The translations under genes and the position numbers were made by a program. A stretch of 64,000 nucleotides of DNA, from positions 24,704-88,703 of the forward strand of contig JAEINP010000015.1 in assembly GCA_016342355.1 (NCBI GenBank). Direction: 5' to 3'. This DNA comes from Desulfatibacillum sp. (GTDB taxonomy: Bacteria; Desulfobacterota; Desulfobacteria; Desulfobacterales; Desulfatibacillaceae). How positions within the stretch are numbered: position 1 is the stretch's first letter; every line of letters starts with the position of its first letter. This document shows positions 1 through 8,033 of the stretch, in pieces. A model generated the notes under the pieces. The model did no database searches and was not told the origin of the DNA. It was given only the letters and a program-made list of their open reading frames with translations.

Positions 1-780
1 GACGGTCCCCTGTTCTTTGCCAATGCAAGCTATCTGGAAGACCAGGTGACAGAGCGCAGGAACAGCATGCCCGAGTTAAGGGAAATCCTCATTGTCGCCA
101 ATGGTATCAACGAAATTGACGCCTCGGGGGAAGAAGCCCTGTCTCTCCTGGTAGGGCGCATGCGCAGCAGCGGCGTCGAGATGTCGTTTTCCGGCATGAA
201 GGAAAACGTGAGGGCGTCCCTGATCAGGACCCATCTTTACGAGCATATTGGGAAAAATAATTTCTACCCTCTTCAGGTCCAGGCTTTGGAAGCCATTCAT
301 GCCCGCGCTCACCGGGGATCCGACGAAAAGGACTGCCCCCTGACAACCGTGGTCAAACTGGGCAGAGGGGGTTCCCTGAATGAAGAAGAACTGAAAAGCC
401 TTTCCAGGGTCCTGCTGGTGGACGACGAACGGGAGTTTGTGGAAAACCTGCGGGATCGCCTTAAAATGCGTGACTTCGGGGCTAATGTGGCCTATGACGG
501 ACGACAGGCCTTGGACCAAATGAGCAGGGAAATCCCGGATGTCATGGTGCTGGATCTCAATATGCCGGAAGTGGACGGATACCAGGTGCTAAAGGAAGTC
601 AAGGAAAGCCATCCCAACGTGGAAGTGATTATCCTCACGGGACAAGGCTCTGCCGAAGACCAGGATCATTGCATGAAACTGGGCGCCTATGCGTATCTGG
701 AAAAACCCATTGATATTGACGAGCTCACCAAAGCCATGAATTCGGCCTATGAAAAGGTGAACCGGAATAAAACCGCCTAA
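1..780 (+). CDS. SulP anion transporter C-terminus (STAS domain) fused to a response-regulator receiver; 5' truncated by window edge
   Basis: The reading frame is open from base 1, so the gene starts outside the window; the first codons (GPLFFANASYLED) are the typical start of a SulP STAS domain. The STAS domain runs to about codon 100 and contains the DASG loop. From about codon 135 a full receiver domain follows, with the acidic pair in LLVDDE, the phospho-acceptor Asp in VLDLNMP (about codon 185), Thr in ILTG and Lys in EKP. SulP proteins import sulfate or other anions. A receiver on the cytoplasmic tail suggests that uptake is gated by phosphorylation, which is an inference. It is first in a run of signalling genes, 22 bases ahead of the next. 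The membrane part is not visible, so the substrate is unknown. Confidence 0.88.
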   Translation, partial: DGPLFFANASYLEDQVTERRNSMPELREILIVANGINEIDASGEEALSLLVGRMRSSGVEMSFSGMKENVRASLIRTHLYEHIGKNNFYPLQVQALEAIHARAHRGSDEKDCPLTTVVKLGRGGSLNEEELKSLSRVLLVDDEREFVENLRDRLKMRDFGANVAYDGRQALDQMSREIPDVMVLDLNMPEVDGYQVLKEVKESHPNVEVIILTGQGSAEDQDHCMKLGAYAYLEKPIDIDELTKAMNSAYEKVNRNKTA

Positions 781-802
781 CACGCATGATGGAGAAATAA
801 CC

Positions 803-2014
803 ATGTCCACCATCAGTATCTTTGCCGGCAACTATTGTCTGGCTGAGGACGTGGCCCGAAAGACGGCCCAGGACCTGAAATACACCTTTGTAAGCGACCA
901 GGAAATTTTTGAGAAAGCCGCTTCTCAGTTTAATACTCCGGCTTCCCGCTTTGCCCGGACAGTTCAAGGCAAGATTTCCGTGTTCAACGCTTTCACCCAC
1001 GAGCAGGAAAGGACCCTGGCCTACTTAAAGGTTGTGGTCGCGGATTTTATCCGGGAGCAAGGGGTGGTTATTTTCGGAAAAACGCCAAAGCTCATTCCCT
1101 CCCACATTTCCCATGTCCTGACTGTGGGCCTCATGGGAGAATTGCCTTTCCGGACGCAAATTGCGACCAAATTGGAAAATGTCTCCCCGGCCCAAGCTGA
1201 AAAGCTGGTCCTGAAAGAGGAAGAAAGCCTGGTTAAATGGACAGAAAAGGTTGTGGGCGCAGCCCCCTGGATTCCAGACCAGTATGATATCTTTTTGCCC
1301 ATGGATAAGAACTCTGTGGCTGCTGCTGCGGATCTCATTGTGAAAAACGCCAAAAAGCCTGTTTTGCTTCCGACCAGGGAGTCTTTGGCAGCCCTCAATG
1401 ATTTTATCCTGGCGGCCCATGTGGAAATTGCGCTGGTCAAGGAAGGGCATAATGCTGCCGTGGAGGTCCATGACAGCCACGCTGTTTTGACCATCAACAA
1501 GCACTCCCTCATGCTTTCCAAGTTGGAAGAGGAACTCAAAGCCATTGCTTCCAGCCTTTCAGGAGTCAATTCTGTGGAAACCAAGGTCGGACCGGATTTT
1601 TACAAGGCGGACATTTACAGAAAATACGATTTCGAAACCCCCTCCAAAGTCCTTTTGGTTGACGATGAACAGGAGTTTGTTCAAACCCTTTCTGACCGCC
1701 TGCTTATGCGGGACGTAGGATCGGCCGTGGTGTATGATGGACAACAGGCCCTGGATTTCATCAATGAGGATGAGCCCGAAGTTATGGTGCTGGACCTGAA
1801 TATGCCCGGCATGGATGGCATGGAAGTCCTGCGCAAGGTCAAACTAAGCCATCCCGAGATCGAAGTCATCATTCTCACGGGCCATGGCAGCGAAAAGGAC
1901 AAAACCCTGTGCATGGACCTGGGGGCGTTCGCTTATCTGGAAAAACCTGTGGACATCGAAGTTCTTTCCGAGAAAATGCGCGAGGCTTACCAGAAAGCCC
2001 GCACCGGGAAATAA
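803..2014 (+). CDS. Cytidylate-kinase-like protein fused to a C-terminal receiver domain
   Basis: The protein has 403 residues. Residues 1-200 resemble the cytidylate-kinase-like family (start ISIFAGNYCLAEDVA, then FVSDQEIFEKAA), but the expected P-loop glycine/lysine pattern is degenerate, so ATP binding is doubtful. A short alpha/beta segment follows at about 200-270. A complete receiver occupies about 280-400: LLVDDE, phospho-Asp in VLDLNMP, ILTG, EKP. This receiver is very close to the one on the SulP protein just upstream, suggesting that one kinase serves both. A ribosome site (GGAGAAATAACC) precedes the ATG. The N-terminal domain probably acts as a sensor or output module rather than as a nucleotide kinase; this is an inference. 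Confidence 0.8.
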   Translation: MSTISIFAGNYCLAEDVARKTAQDLKYTFVSDQEIFEKAASQFNTPASRFARTVQGKISVFNAFTHEQERTLAYLKVVVADFIREQGVVIFGKTPKLIPSHISHVLTVGLMGELPFRTQIATKLENVSPAQAEKLVLKEEESLVKWTEKVVGAAPWIPDQYDIFLPMDKNSVAAAADLIVKNAKKPVLLPTRESLAALNDFILAAHVEIALVKEGHNAAVEVHDSHAVLTINKHSLMLSKLEEELKAIASSLSGVNSVETKVGPDFYKADIYRKYDFETPSKVLLVDDEQEFVQTLSDRLLMRDVGSAVVYDGQQALDFINEDEPEVMVLDLNMPGMDGMEVLRKVKLSHPEIEVIILTGHGSEKDKTLCMDLGAFAYLEKPVDIEVLSEKMREAYQKARTGK

Positions 2015-2083
2015 TGCCGGTCTATCTGTCGGCTCAGACCTGAACCGGCGGATAGTCAACCTTGTGCGACTGGGATTTATTTC

Positions 2084-3799
2084 ATGCCTTTCAATCTGAG
2101 GATAACGCCCAAATTCTGGAGGCAGTTTGAAGTAGACTCCCCCCACCGCGGTTTTATCAATTACCGGCGTATGTGGTGGCAGTGCGTTATAGTCATGGCC
2201 AGCGTATGCCTCCTCCCCCTTATGATCACCACAGTCATCAATGCCTATCAATATCAAGAGGTTCTAAAGAGCGAAAATATTGCTCCTGCGGACAGACTGG
2301 TTTCCAATACAGCCCGGTCCATTTCCTTTTTCCTGGAGGAACGGCGCAGCGCCCTGGATTTTGTGGTGCAGGAACGATCTTTGGAGGATCTGGCGGACGG
2401 CAAGAACCTGGCGCGGCTTTTGTATCGCCTTAAACAGGTATTTGGCGGTTTTATAGATATCGGGGTCATTGATTCCTTGGGGGTCCAATTGTCTTACGCT
2501 GGCCCTCTGGATCTGCAAGGAAAAAACTATTCCAGGCAATCCTGGTTTCATGAGGTCATGATCCGGGGCGTCTACATTTCTGACGTGTTTATGGGCTTCC
2601 GGGGATATCCCCATTTTGTCATAGCCCTGAAGCACGACCTGGAAGACGGAGACTATTATATCGTTAGAGCCACCATTGATACACAGGTATTCAACGACCT
2701 TGCAAGGCCCTTAAACATCGGCCCCGCTTCGGATACTTTTGTGGTCAATGTCGAGGGGGTGCTTCAAACTCCGTCCAAGTTCTATGGCCCTGTGCTTCAA
2801 AAGGCCCAGTGGACCACAGATTCCGAATCCTTCCATACAACCGTGAAGGAACTGGTGGACCCGGCAGGTCGCAGCCTGATTATGGGCAGCCGCAAAATTG
2901 ACAACTCGCCCTTTATGTTTGTTTACGTTCATGAAACCAGGGGGATCCTGGCTGGCTGGTTTGCTTTGCGCAGCAAGCTCATAGGCTTTTTTGTCATCAG
3001 TACGATCATAGTCATGCTGGTGATCCTGGGCGTCTGTACGTACCTGGTTTCTGCTGTGTTTGAAGCGGACAAAATCCGGGAGGCCGTACTCCATAAGGTG
3101 GAGTACACCAATAAGCTGGCTTCCCTGGGGCGCCTGGCTGCCGGAGTGGCCCATGAAATTAACAACCCCCTGGCCATCATCAATGAAAAGGCCGGGCTGC
3201 TGGAGGATTTGATACACCTGACCGAGGATTTCCCCCAAAAGACCAAGGCCCATGAAATCACCCAGTCCATATTGGGTTCCGTGGACCGTTGCAGCACTAT
3301 CACGCATCGTCTTTTGGGTTTTGCCCGGCATATAGACGTTAATTTCGAAACCATTTACCTGGACGCTTTGGTCAAAAATGTCTTGGGTTTCCTGGATAAG
3401 GAATCCCATTACCGTGAAATCAAGGTGCATGTGGAGGTGGAAGAAAACCTTCCCGCCATTGAAAGCGACCGTGGCCAGCTCCAACAGGTTTTTCTCAATA
3501 TCCTGAACAATGCCTTTGCTGCTGTTGAAGACGGAGGGGAAATCAAGATAGGCATATACTCCATTAACGGGAATAAGGTAGCTGTCCGGATAGATGATAA
3601 CGGATGCGGCATGCCTCCAGAACACATGAAACTAATTTTCGAACCCTTTTTCTCCACAAAGGGCAGAAAGGGAACCGGACTTGGATTGTCCATTACCTAT
3701 GGCATCATTAAAAAACTGAATGGATCCATAGAGGTAAACAGTCAGGAAGGAATTGGCACTACGTTCATCGTGACCCTGCCTGTAAAAAGACCTGCCTGA
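2084..3799 (+). CDS. Membrane sensor histidine kinase with periplasmic Cache-like domain
   Basis: The protein has 571 residues: a cytoplasmic N-terminus, a membrane segment at about 30-55, a periplasmic region of about 240 residues resembling a double Cache sensor, and a second membrane segment near 300-325. Then come HisKA with the H-box GVAHEINNP and an ATPase domain with the N-box (FLNILNNAF), G1 (DDNGCGM) and G2 (GTGLGLSI). All catalytic motifs are present. It is the only complete kinase in this cluster and probably phosphorylates the four receivers around it. The ribosome site before the ATG is weak, so translation may be coupled or the start may differ slightly. The ligand is unknown; an anion taken up by the SulP partner is a reasonable guess. 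Confidence 0.9.
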   Translation: MPFNLRITPKFWRQFEVDSPHRGFINYRRMWWQCVIVMASVCLLPLMITTVINAYQYQEVLKSENIAPADRLVSNTARSISFFLEERRSALDFVVQERSLEDLADGKNLARLLYRLKQVFGGFIDIGVIDSLGVQLSYAGPLDLQGKNYSRQSWFHEVMIRGVYISDVFMGFRGYPHFVIALKHDLEDGDYYIVRATIDTQVFNDLARPLNIGPASDTFVVNVEGVLQTPSKFYGPVLQKAQWTTDSESFHTTVKELVDPAGRSLIMGSRKIDNSPFMFVYVHETRGILAGWFALRSKLIGFFVISTIIVMLVILGVCTYLVSAVFEADKIREAVLHKVEYTNKLASLGRLAAGVAHEINNPLAIINEKAGLLEDLIHLTEDFPQKTKAHEITQSILGSVDRCSTITHRLLGFARHIDVNFETIYLDALVKNVLGFLDKESHYREIKVHVEVEENLPAIESDRGQLQQVFLNILNNAFAAVEDGGEIKIGIYSINGNKVAVRIDDNGCGMPPEHMKLIFEPFFSTKGRKGTGLGLSITYGIIKKLNGSIEVNSQEGIGTTFIVTLPVKRPA

Positions 3800-3841
3800 T
3801 CTGCTAAAAAAACGGACGCGCCAGTCTGACAGGAGAAAATC

Positions 3842-4234
3842 ATGCGTATATTGCTGGTGGATGACGAATTTGAATTGGTTTCCGCCATGGCGGAACGGTT
3901 AAACATGCGTGGGCTGGAAGCGGACTATGCTACCTCCGGAAAGGCTGCCGTGGAAAAAGCCCGGCAATGCCAATATGATGTGCTTGTGGTGGACTTGAAA
4001 ATGCCCGGCATGGACGGTATGGAAGTCATGAGACAGGTAAAGGAAAAATGCCCTGACACCGGCTTTGTCTTTTTGACTGGTTACGGTTCTGAAGATCAAA
4101 AATCCGCCAGTGAAGCGGCTGGAGCCACTTGCTACCTCATGAAACCGGTTAAAATCAGTGTGCTAATGGAAAAGATTGATGCAGCGGCCCAATCCGCCTG
4201 TACTATTCCAGGAAAGGATAACTCGGATGCCTGA
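3842..4234 (+). CDS. Single-domain response regulator (receiver only)
   Basis: The protein has 130 residues and consists of one receiver domain: LLVDDE near the start, phospho-Asp in VVDLKMPGMDG, Thr in FLTGYGS, Lys in MKPVK. There is no output domain, so it likely passes phosphate or signal to another protein in the cluster. AGGAG precedes the ATG. Its last codons overlap the start of the next gene by 8 bases, indicating coupled translation with the kinase-like protein. Confidence 0.9.
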   Translation: MRILLVDDEFELVSAMAERLNMRGLEADYATSGKAAVEKARQCQYDVLVVDLKMPGMDGMEVMRQVKEKCPDTGFVFLTGYGSEDQKSASEAAGATCYLMKPVKISVLMEKIDAAAQSACTIPGKDNSDA

Positions 4235-4877
4235 TTACTCTGACCGAGAAAGCGCCGTCCTGTTTGGTAAAGTCACGGCTAATGTCTCCCACGAAATCAA
4301 GAATTCCCTTGCGATCATCAAGGAAATCGCCGGACTCCAGTCCGATCTCCTGGCCGCAGCCGAACGAGGCAGGCCCCTGGACCCCGCCCGGCTTGGAAGC
4401 CTGGCGGATCGTATAGGCAAACAGGTGGAAAAGGCCGATATCGTGGTCAAACGCATGAACCGCTTTGCCCATACTGTGGACTGCCTGAAAAAAACAGTGG
4501 ACATGGGCGAAGAGATCGGCTTTATAATTGAACTGGTGGACCGCTTGTTCCAGATGCGGGGCATCCTTATCCATGCCCAGTTCCCATCGGAACCTGTTCT
4601 GGCGGAAACAGACCCCTTTCGACTGGTTGCGGCTGTGATCGCCTCTATGCAAGTGTTCCTGGACTGCCTGACCAAGGGAGACGAACTGAATATCCAGGTT
4701 TTATCAAGCAATAAAGGGGCCATGGTGGGATTCAAGACCCATGAGGACAACCTGGTTCTTCCCCCGGATTGCCAGGGCGACATTCGTTGCGCCCTGCAAG
4801 GATTGGGGGCCACTGTCCTCATTCCCGGGAAAGACCACTCCCTGGAATTGATCTTCCCGGGCCGGATGGCTATATAG
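4227..4877 (+). CDS. Histidine-kinase-like phosphotransfer protein lacking ATPase motifs
   Basis: The start was set at the ATG preceded by GGAAAGGATAACTCGG, giving 216 residues. Residues 10-100 form a HisKA-like dimerisation helix pair with the H-box NVSHEIKNSLAII. The C-terminal 110 residues occupy the place of the ATPase domain but show no N-box, G1 or G2 motif. It cannot be a normal kinase; it may be a phosphotransfer protein or phosphatase in a relay with the receivers on either side. It overlaps the upstream receiver gene by 8 bases, and another receiver gene follows 30 bases downstream. Confidence 0.7.
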   Translation: MPDYSDRESAVLFGKVTANVSHEIKNSLAIIKEIAGLQSDLLAAAERGRPLDPARLGSLADRIGKQVEKADIVVKRMNRFAHTVDCLKKTVDMGEEIGFIIELVDRLFQMRGILIHAQFPSEPVLAETDPFRLVAAVIASMQVFLDCLTKGDELNIQVLSSNKGAMVGFKTHEDNLVLPPDCQGDIRCALQGLGATVLIPGKDHSLELIFPGRMAI

Positions 4878-4907
4878 ATACAGATTTCATGATAAGGAGC
4901 GATTTCA

Positions 4908-5339
4908 ATGAATACAGGAAAAGTGCTGTTGGTGGATGACAATGAGGATTTTTTGGAAATTCTCTCCGAAAGAATCACTTCCAAAGGCTTGGCCGTGGAA
5001 ACCGCCGAAAGCGGAACCGCCGCCCTGGCCAATCCTGAACTGGGTAAATACGATGCTGTTATTCTGGATCTTGTCATGCCTGAAATGGACGGCATAGAGA
5101 CCCTCAAAAAGATGCTGGCAGCCAACCCGGAGCTTCAGATCATTCTCATGACTGGCCACGCATCCCTGGAAAAGGGCATTGAGGCCGTTAAATTGGGCGC
5201 CATGGATTTCCTGGAAAAACCAGCTGAAATTCAGTCGCTTATGAAAAAGATCCAGGAAGCCCAGGCAAAAAAAATGCTGCTTGTGGAAAAGAAAAACGAG
5301 TCGAAAATCCGCGAGATAGTATTCACAAAAGGCTGGTAA
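4908..5339 (+). CDS. Single-domain response regulator
   Basis: The protein has 143 residues. The receiver domain covers about residues 4-122: LLVDDNEDF, phospho-Asp in VILDLVMPEMDG, Thr in LMTGHAS, Lys in EKPAE. A basic tail of about 20 residues follows. There is no DNA-binding domain. AAGGAG lies upstream of the ATG. It is the last gene of the signalling cluster and is followed by a strong hairpin. Confidence 0.9.
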   Translation: MNTGKVLLVDDNEDFLEILSERITSKGLAVETAESGTAALANPELGKYDAVILDLVMPEMDGIETLKKMLAANPELQIILMTGHASLEKGIEAVKLGAMDFLEKPAEIQSLMKKIQEAQAKKMLLVEKKNESKIREIVFTKGW

Positions 5340-5354
5340 TCCTATTGCCATTTT

Positions 5355-5396
5355 AGGCATCCTGCCCTGCCATTCCGCAGGCAGGGCAGGATGCCT
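5355..5396 (+). terminator. Strong hairpin closing the signalling cluster
   Basis: A 16-bp perfect inverted repeat (AGGCATCCTGCCCTGC at 5355-5370 and its complement at 5381-5396) with a 10-base loop lies 15 bases after the last receiver gene. No clear T-run follows, so it may be a 3'-end stabiliser as well as a terminator. Confidence 0.6.
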
Positions 5397-5512
5397 GCTT
5401 GATTACCCTCTCTGCTTTTTTGGGTTCCGGTTGAGTGCAGCTTTGCCTGCCCTCCAGACTTTTCGTCTCAGACTCCCCACAATATGCCCGCTTCCCTCCC
5501 AACCGAATAACC

Positions 5513-5542
5513 TTGACACATTAAATGGCCTTACCCTATAAA
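5513..5542 (+). promoter_or_regulatory. Sigma70-type promoter of the cobalamin leader
   Basis: TTGACA at 5513-5518 and TATAAA at 5537-5542 are separated by 18 bases. The predicted start near 5549 lies just ahead of the riboswitch aptamer. Confidence 0.7.
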
Positions 5543-5554
5543 GACTCCATATAG

Positions 5555-5715
5555 GGCGACAGGCGCCTGTTTGGGTGTAAAAGGGAAGCCGGTGCAAATC
5601 CGGTACGGTCCCGCCGCTGTGATCGGGGACGAAAGCCGCAAAATCCACTGTTCCTCCGGGAATGGGAAGGGGCGGTCAGTAGGAAGATCCGAAAGTCAGA
5701 AAACCTGCCTGTAGC
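5555..5715 (+). promoter_or_regulatory. Cobalamin riboswitch
   Basis: The leader shows the conserved order of a B12 aptamer: an outer pairing ACAGGC (5559-5564) with GCCTGT (5707-5712); the core AAGGGAAGCCGGTGCAAATC and then TACGGTCCCGCCGCTGTGAT; a hairpin with TCCACTG; and the AGTAGGAAGATCCGAAAGTC to ACCTGCC block. It sits upstream of a BtuB-like receptor gene, the usual target. Binding of cobalamin would be expected to lower expression through the downstream terminator. Confidence 0.93.
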
Positions 5716-5803
5716 CCGGGGAGTCTTTTGCTCGACGCGAGATCGACGGCAGCGCATCAAACGCCATGACAGCCCCAGGGAGATGAAGAAGACGGGTGCA
5801 ATC

Positions 5804-5840
5804 CCCCAGCCATTTGATATGGTTGGGGTTTTTTTATTTT
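5804..5840 (+). terminator. Riboswitch expression-platform terminator
   Basis: CCCCAGCC (5804-5811) pairs with GGTTGGGG (5821-5828) with one G-T pair, followed directly by TTTTTTTATTTT. It lies between the aptamer and the receptor start codon, so it is probably the switchable terminator. Confidence 0.8.
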
Positions 5841-5855
5841 AGGAGCCTATTTTTT

Positions 5856-7955
5856 ATGACAAACACAAAACAATCGCCTTTCCGACAAGGAGTATTTCAA
5901 TCCTTTTCTCCTTGCCTCTTGACGATCATATTCCTTTTGATGTTAGCCTCCTTAGCTCTCGCTCAGACTGCGGTTTCTGAAGAAAGCCAAGCCCCTGAGC
6001 CTCCCCTGGATTCCCAGTACGTTCTGGACGACATGGTGGTTACTGCTCAACAATTGCCGGACGCCTATCGCACAGGAGACGTGGACCATGCCACCACCCC
6101 GGCTTTTTTCACGGTCATTCCCAGGGATGCCTTTGTCGGAAAAATGGAAAACCTGGCTCAGGTTTTACAAAATGAGGCCGGGGTTCAGGTGCGCCAATCC
6201 GGGGGACTTGGCAGTTTTTCCACGGTGTCCCTCCGAGGCTCTTCCAGCGACCAGGTCATGATTTATATGGATGGCATCCTGCTGAATGACGCCTCAGGCG
6301 GCGGCGTGGATCTTTCCAACATCAGCCTGGCCGACGTCTCCTCTGTCAACATATACAGAGGCGTCACTCCGGCCAGTTTTGGCAAAGCGGGTATAGGCGG
6401 GGTGGTAAACATCAAAACCCTCCGTGCTCAAAAAGGAACCAAATACAGTGTGGGCGCTGGCTACGGCTCTTTTGACACTAAAAAGGCTTTTGGGTTTGTC
6501 AACCATAAACCCGGGAAAACCGACTTCCTGCTGTCCGCCGACTATTTAGGCAGCAAAAATGATTTCGAATTTAAAAACGATCAGGGCACAAGCTGGAACA
6601 AGCAGGACGACCAAGTGGAAAAACGGCGCAATGCGGATTTTTACCAAAGCAACGTGCTGGCCAAGGCGGGTTGGGATGCCAACCCCGACCTCCGGTTTGA
6701 CTTGGTCAATCAGTATTTTTTCAAAGATCAAAACCTGCCCAACTGGATCAACCTGGACACCGCCTCTACCAACCTGACCACATCCCGCAATATTACCACC
6801 CTGCGCATGGGCCTGGACAACCTCACATCCCTGGGCCTGAATACAGTGGCCAGCATCAGCCACAGCCTCAAGGAAGAAAAATACAATGACATGGAAGGTT
6901 CCGTGGGCCTGGGCAAACAACTGAACAAATACACAACCCGGCGGTGGACCGGCGATATCTACACCGAATGGGTTACAGATTACAACATTCTTGCCGCCAA
7001 GGTGGAGTATCAACAGGAAAACTACGAACCCAAGGATCTTCTCCAGTCTGATAATCCCCATGACAGCAATCGCCACTACGTGGTGTCCACACTCCAGGAC
7101 AATGTGGTCCTCTTGTCGCAACGTTTGGTCATTTCTCCGGCAGTCCGGTATGTCTGGCTTTCCGACGAGTTGGAATCAGGCGCCTCGGTTTGGGGGGCGG
7201 ACCTGGAAAAAAGCGAACGCAAGGATGAATACTGGATGCCCCAATGCGGCGTCAAAATCAAGCCATGGTCCTGGTTTACACTCAAGAGCAATATCGCCCA
7301 ATATGTGCGTGAACCTTCCTTTTTCGAACTTTTCGGGGACCGGGGCTTTTTTGTAGGCAACGAAGAACTTAAAGCGGAAAACGGCACGAATTTTGACGTG
7401 GGTTTTGAAATCAATCACTACACCCAGTGGCTGTTGATCAACCGGATATCCTTTTCCGGAGCCTATTTTAAAAATGATGTGGAAGATTTGATTACCAGAG
7501 TTTATGACTCCCGGGGGGTGGGAAAATCGGTCAATATTTCCGAATCCGAAATCACGGGGATGGAAAGCCAGGCCGCCGTGGATCTCCTCCGCCTGTTCAC
7601 CCTGTCGGGCAATATCACATGGCAGGACCCGGTTAATAAAAGCGAAATTTCCGCCTTTAATGGCAAGCGCCTGCCCGGGCGTTACGAATGGGCCACAACC
7701 GGCAAGTGCGAATTCCATTACCGAGGCTTTAAGATCTATGGGGAATACCTCTACGAAGCAGGCACTTTTTACGACACAGCCAACCTGGTTGAGGCCAGGG
7801 AGAAAAGAGAGTTGAACGCCGGTGCAGCTTACATGTTCAAAGGCTTTTCTGTGGAGTTGGAGGGCAAAAACCTCCGGGACAAGAAATATGAAGATTTCAA
7901 TGGCTACCCATTGCCAGGCACGGCCTACTATTTGACCGTTAAATTTGAAAGCTGA
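5856..7955 (+). CDS. btuB: TonB-dependent outer-membrane receptor, probably for cobalamin
   Basis: The start was set at the ATG 11 bases after AGGAG; an earlier in-frame start would lie inside the terminator. The product has 699 residues. A signal peptide ends near LALAQ. A TonB-box-like stretch (DDMVVTA) leads into the plug domain (VLQNEAGVQVRQ, SLRGSSSDQVMIYMDG, GVVNIKT), then a long beta-barrel to the C-terminus. It would import cobalamin or a related corrinoid across the outer membrane using TonB energy. The substrate is inferred mainly from the upstream B12 riboswitch; the barrel alone does not decide it. No BtuCDF genes are in the window. Confidence 0.88.
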   Translation: MTNTKQSPFRQGVFQSFSPCLLTIIFLLMLASLALAQTAVSEESQAPEPPLDSQYVLDDMVVTAQQLPDAYRTGDVDHATTPAFFTVIPRDAFVGKMENLAQVLQNEAGVQVRQSGGLGSFSTVSLRGSSSDQVMIYMDGILLNDASGGGVDLSNISLADVSSVNIYRGVTPASFGKAGIGGVVNIKTLRAQKGTKYSVGAGYGSFDTKKAFGFVNHKPGKTDFLLSADYLGSKNDFEFKNDQGTSWNKQDDQVEKRRNADFYQSNVLAKAGWDANPDLRFDLVNQYFFKDQNLPNWINLDTASTNLTTSRNITTLRMGLDNLTSLGLNTVASISHSLKEEKYNDMEGSVGLGKQLNKYTTRRWTGDIYTEWVTDYNILAAKVEYQQENYEPKDLLQSDNPHDSNRHYVVSTLQDNVVLLSQRLVISPAVRYVWLSDELESGASVWGADLEKSERKDEYWMPQCGVKIKPWSWFTLKSNIAQYVREPSFFELFGDRGFFVGNEELKAENGTNFDVGFEINHYTQWLLINRISFSGAYFKNDVEDLITRVYDSRGVGKSVNISESEITGMESQAAVDLLRLFTLSGNITWQDPVNKSEISAFNGKRLPGRYEWATTGKCEFHYRGFKIYGEYLYEAGTFYDTANLVEAREKRELNAGAAYMFKGFSVELEGKNLRDKKYEDFNGYPLPGTAYYLTVKFES

Positions 7956-8033
7956 TTTTGAATAGATACCAAGGAGCGGCGTCCCAGTCGAAACTCCTCA
8001 AAAGAGTTTTATATAGAGGGACGGGAGGAAACA

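Noticed and set aside
2711..3625. Long minus-strand frame inside the histidine kinase gene
   Set aside because: It is antisense to HisKA and ATPase motifs that are clearly coding, and has no family match.
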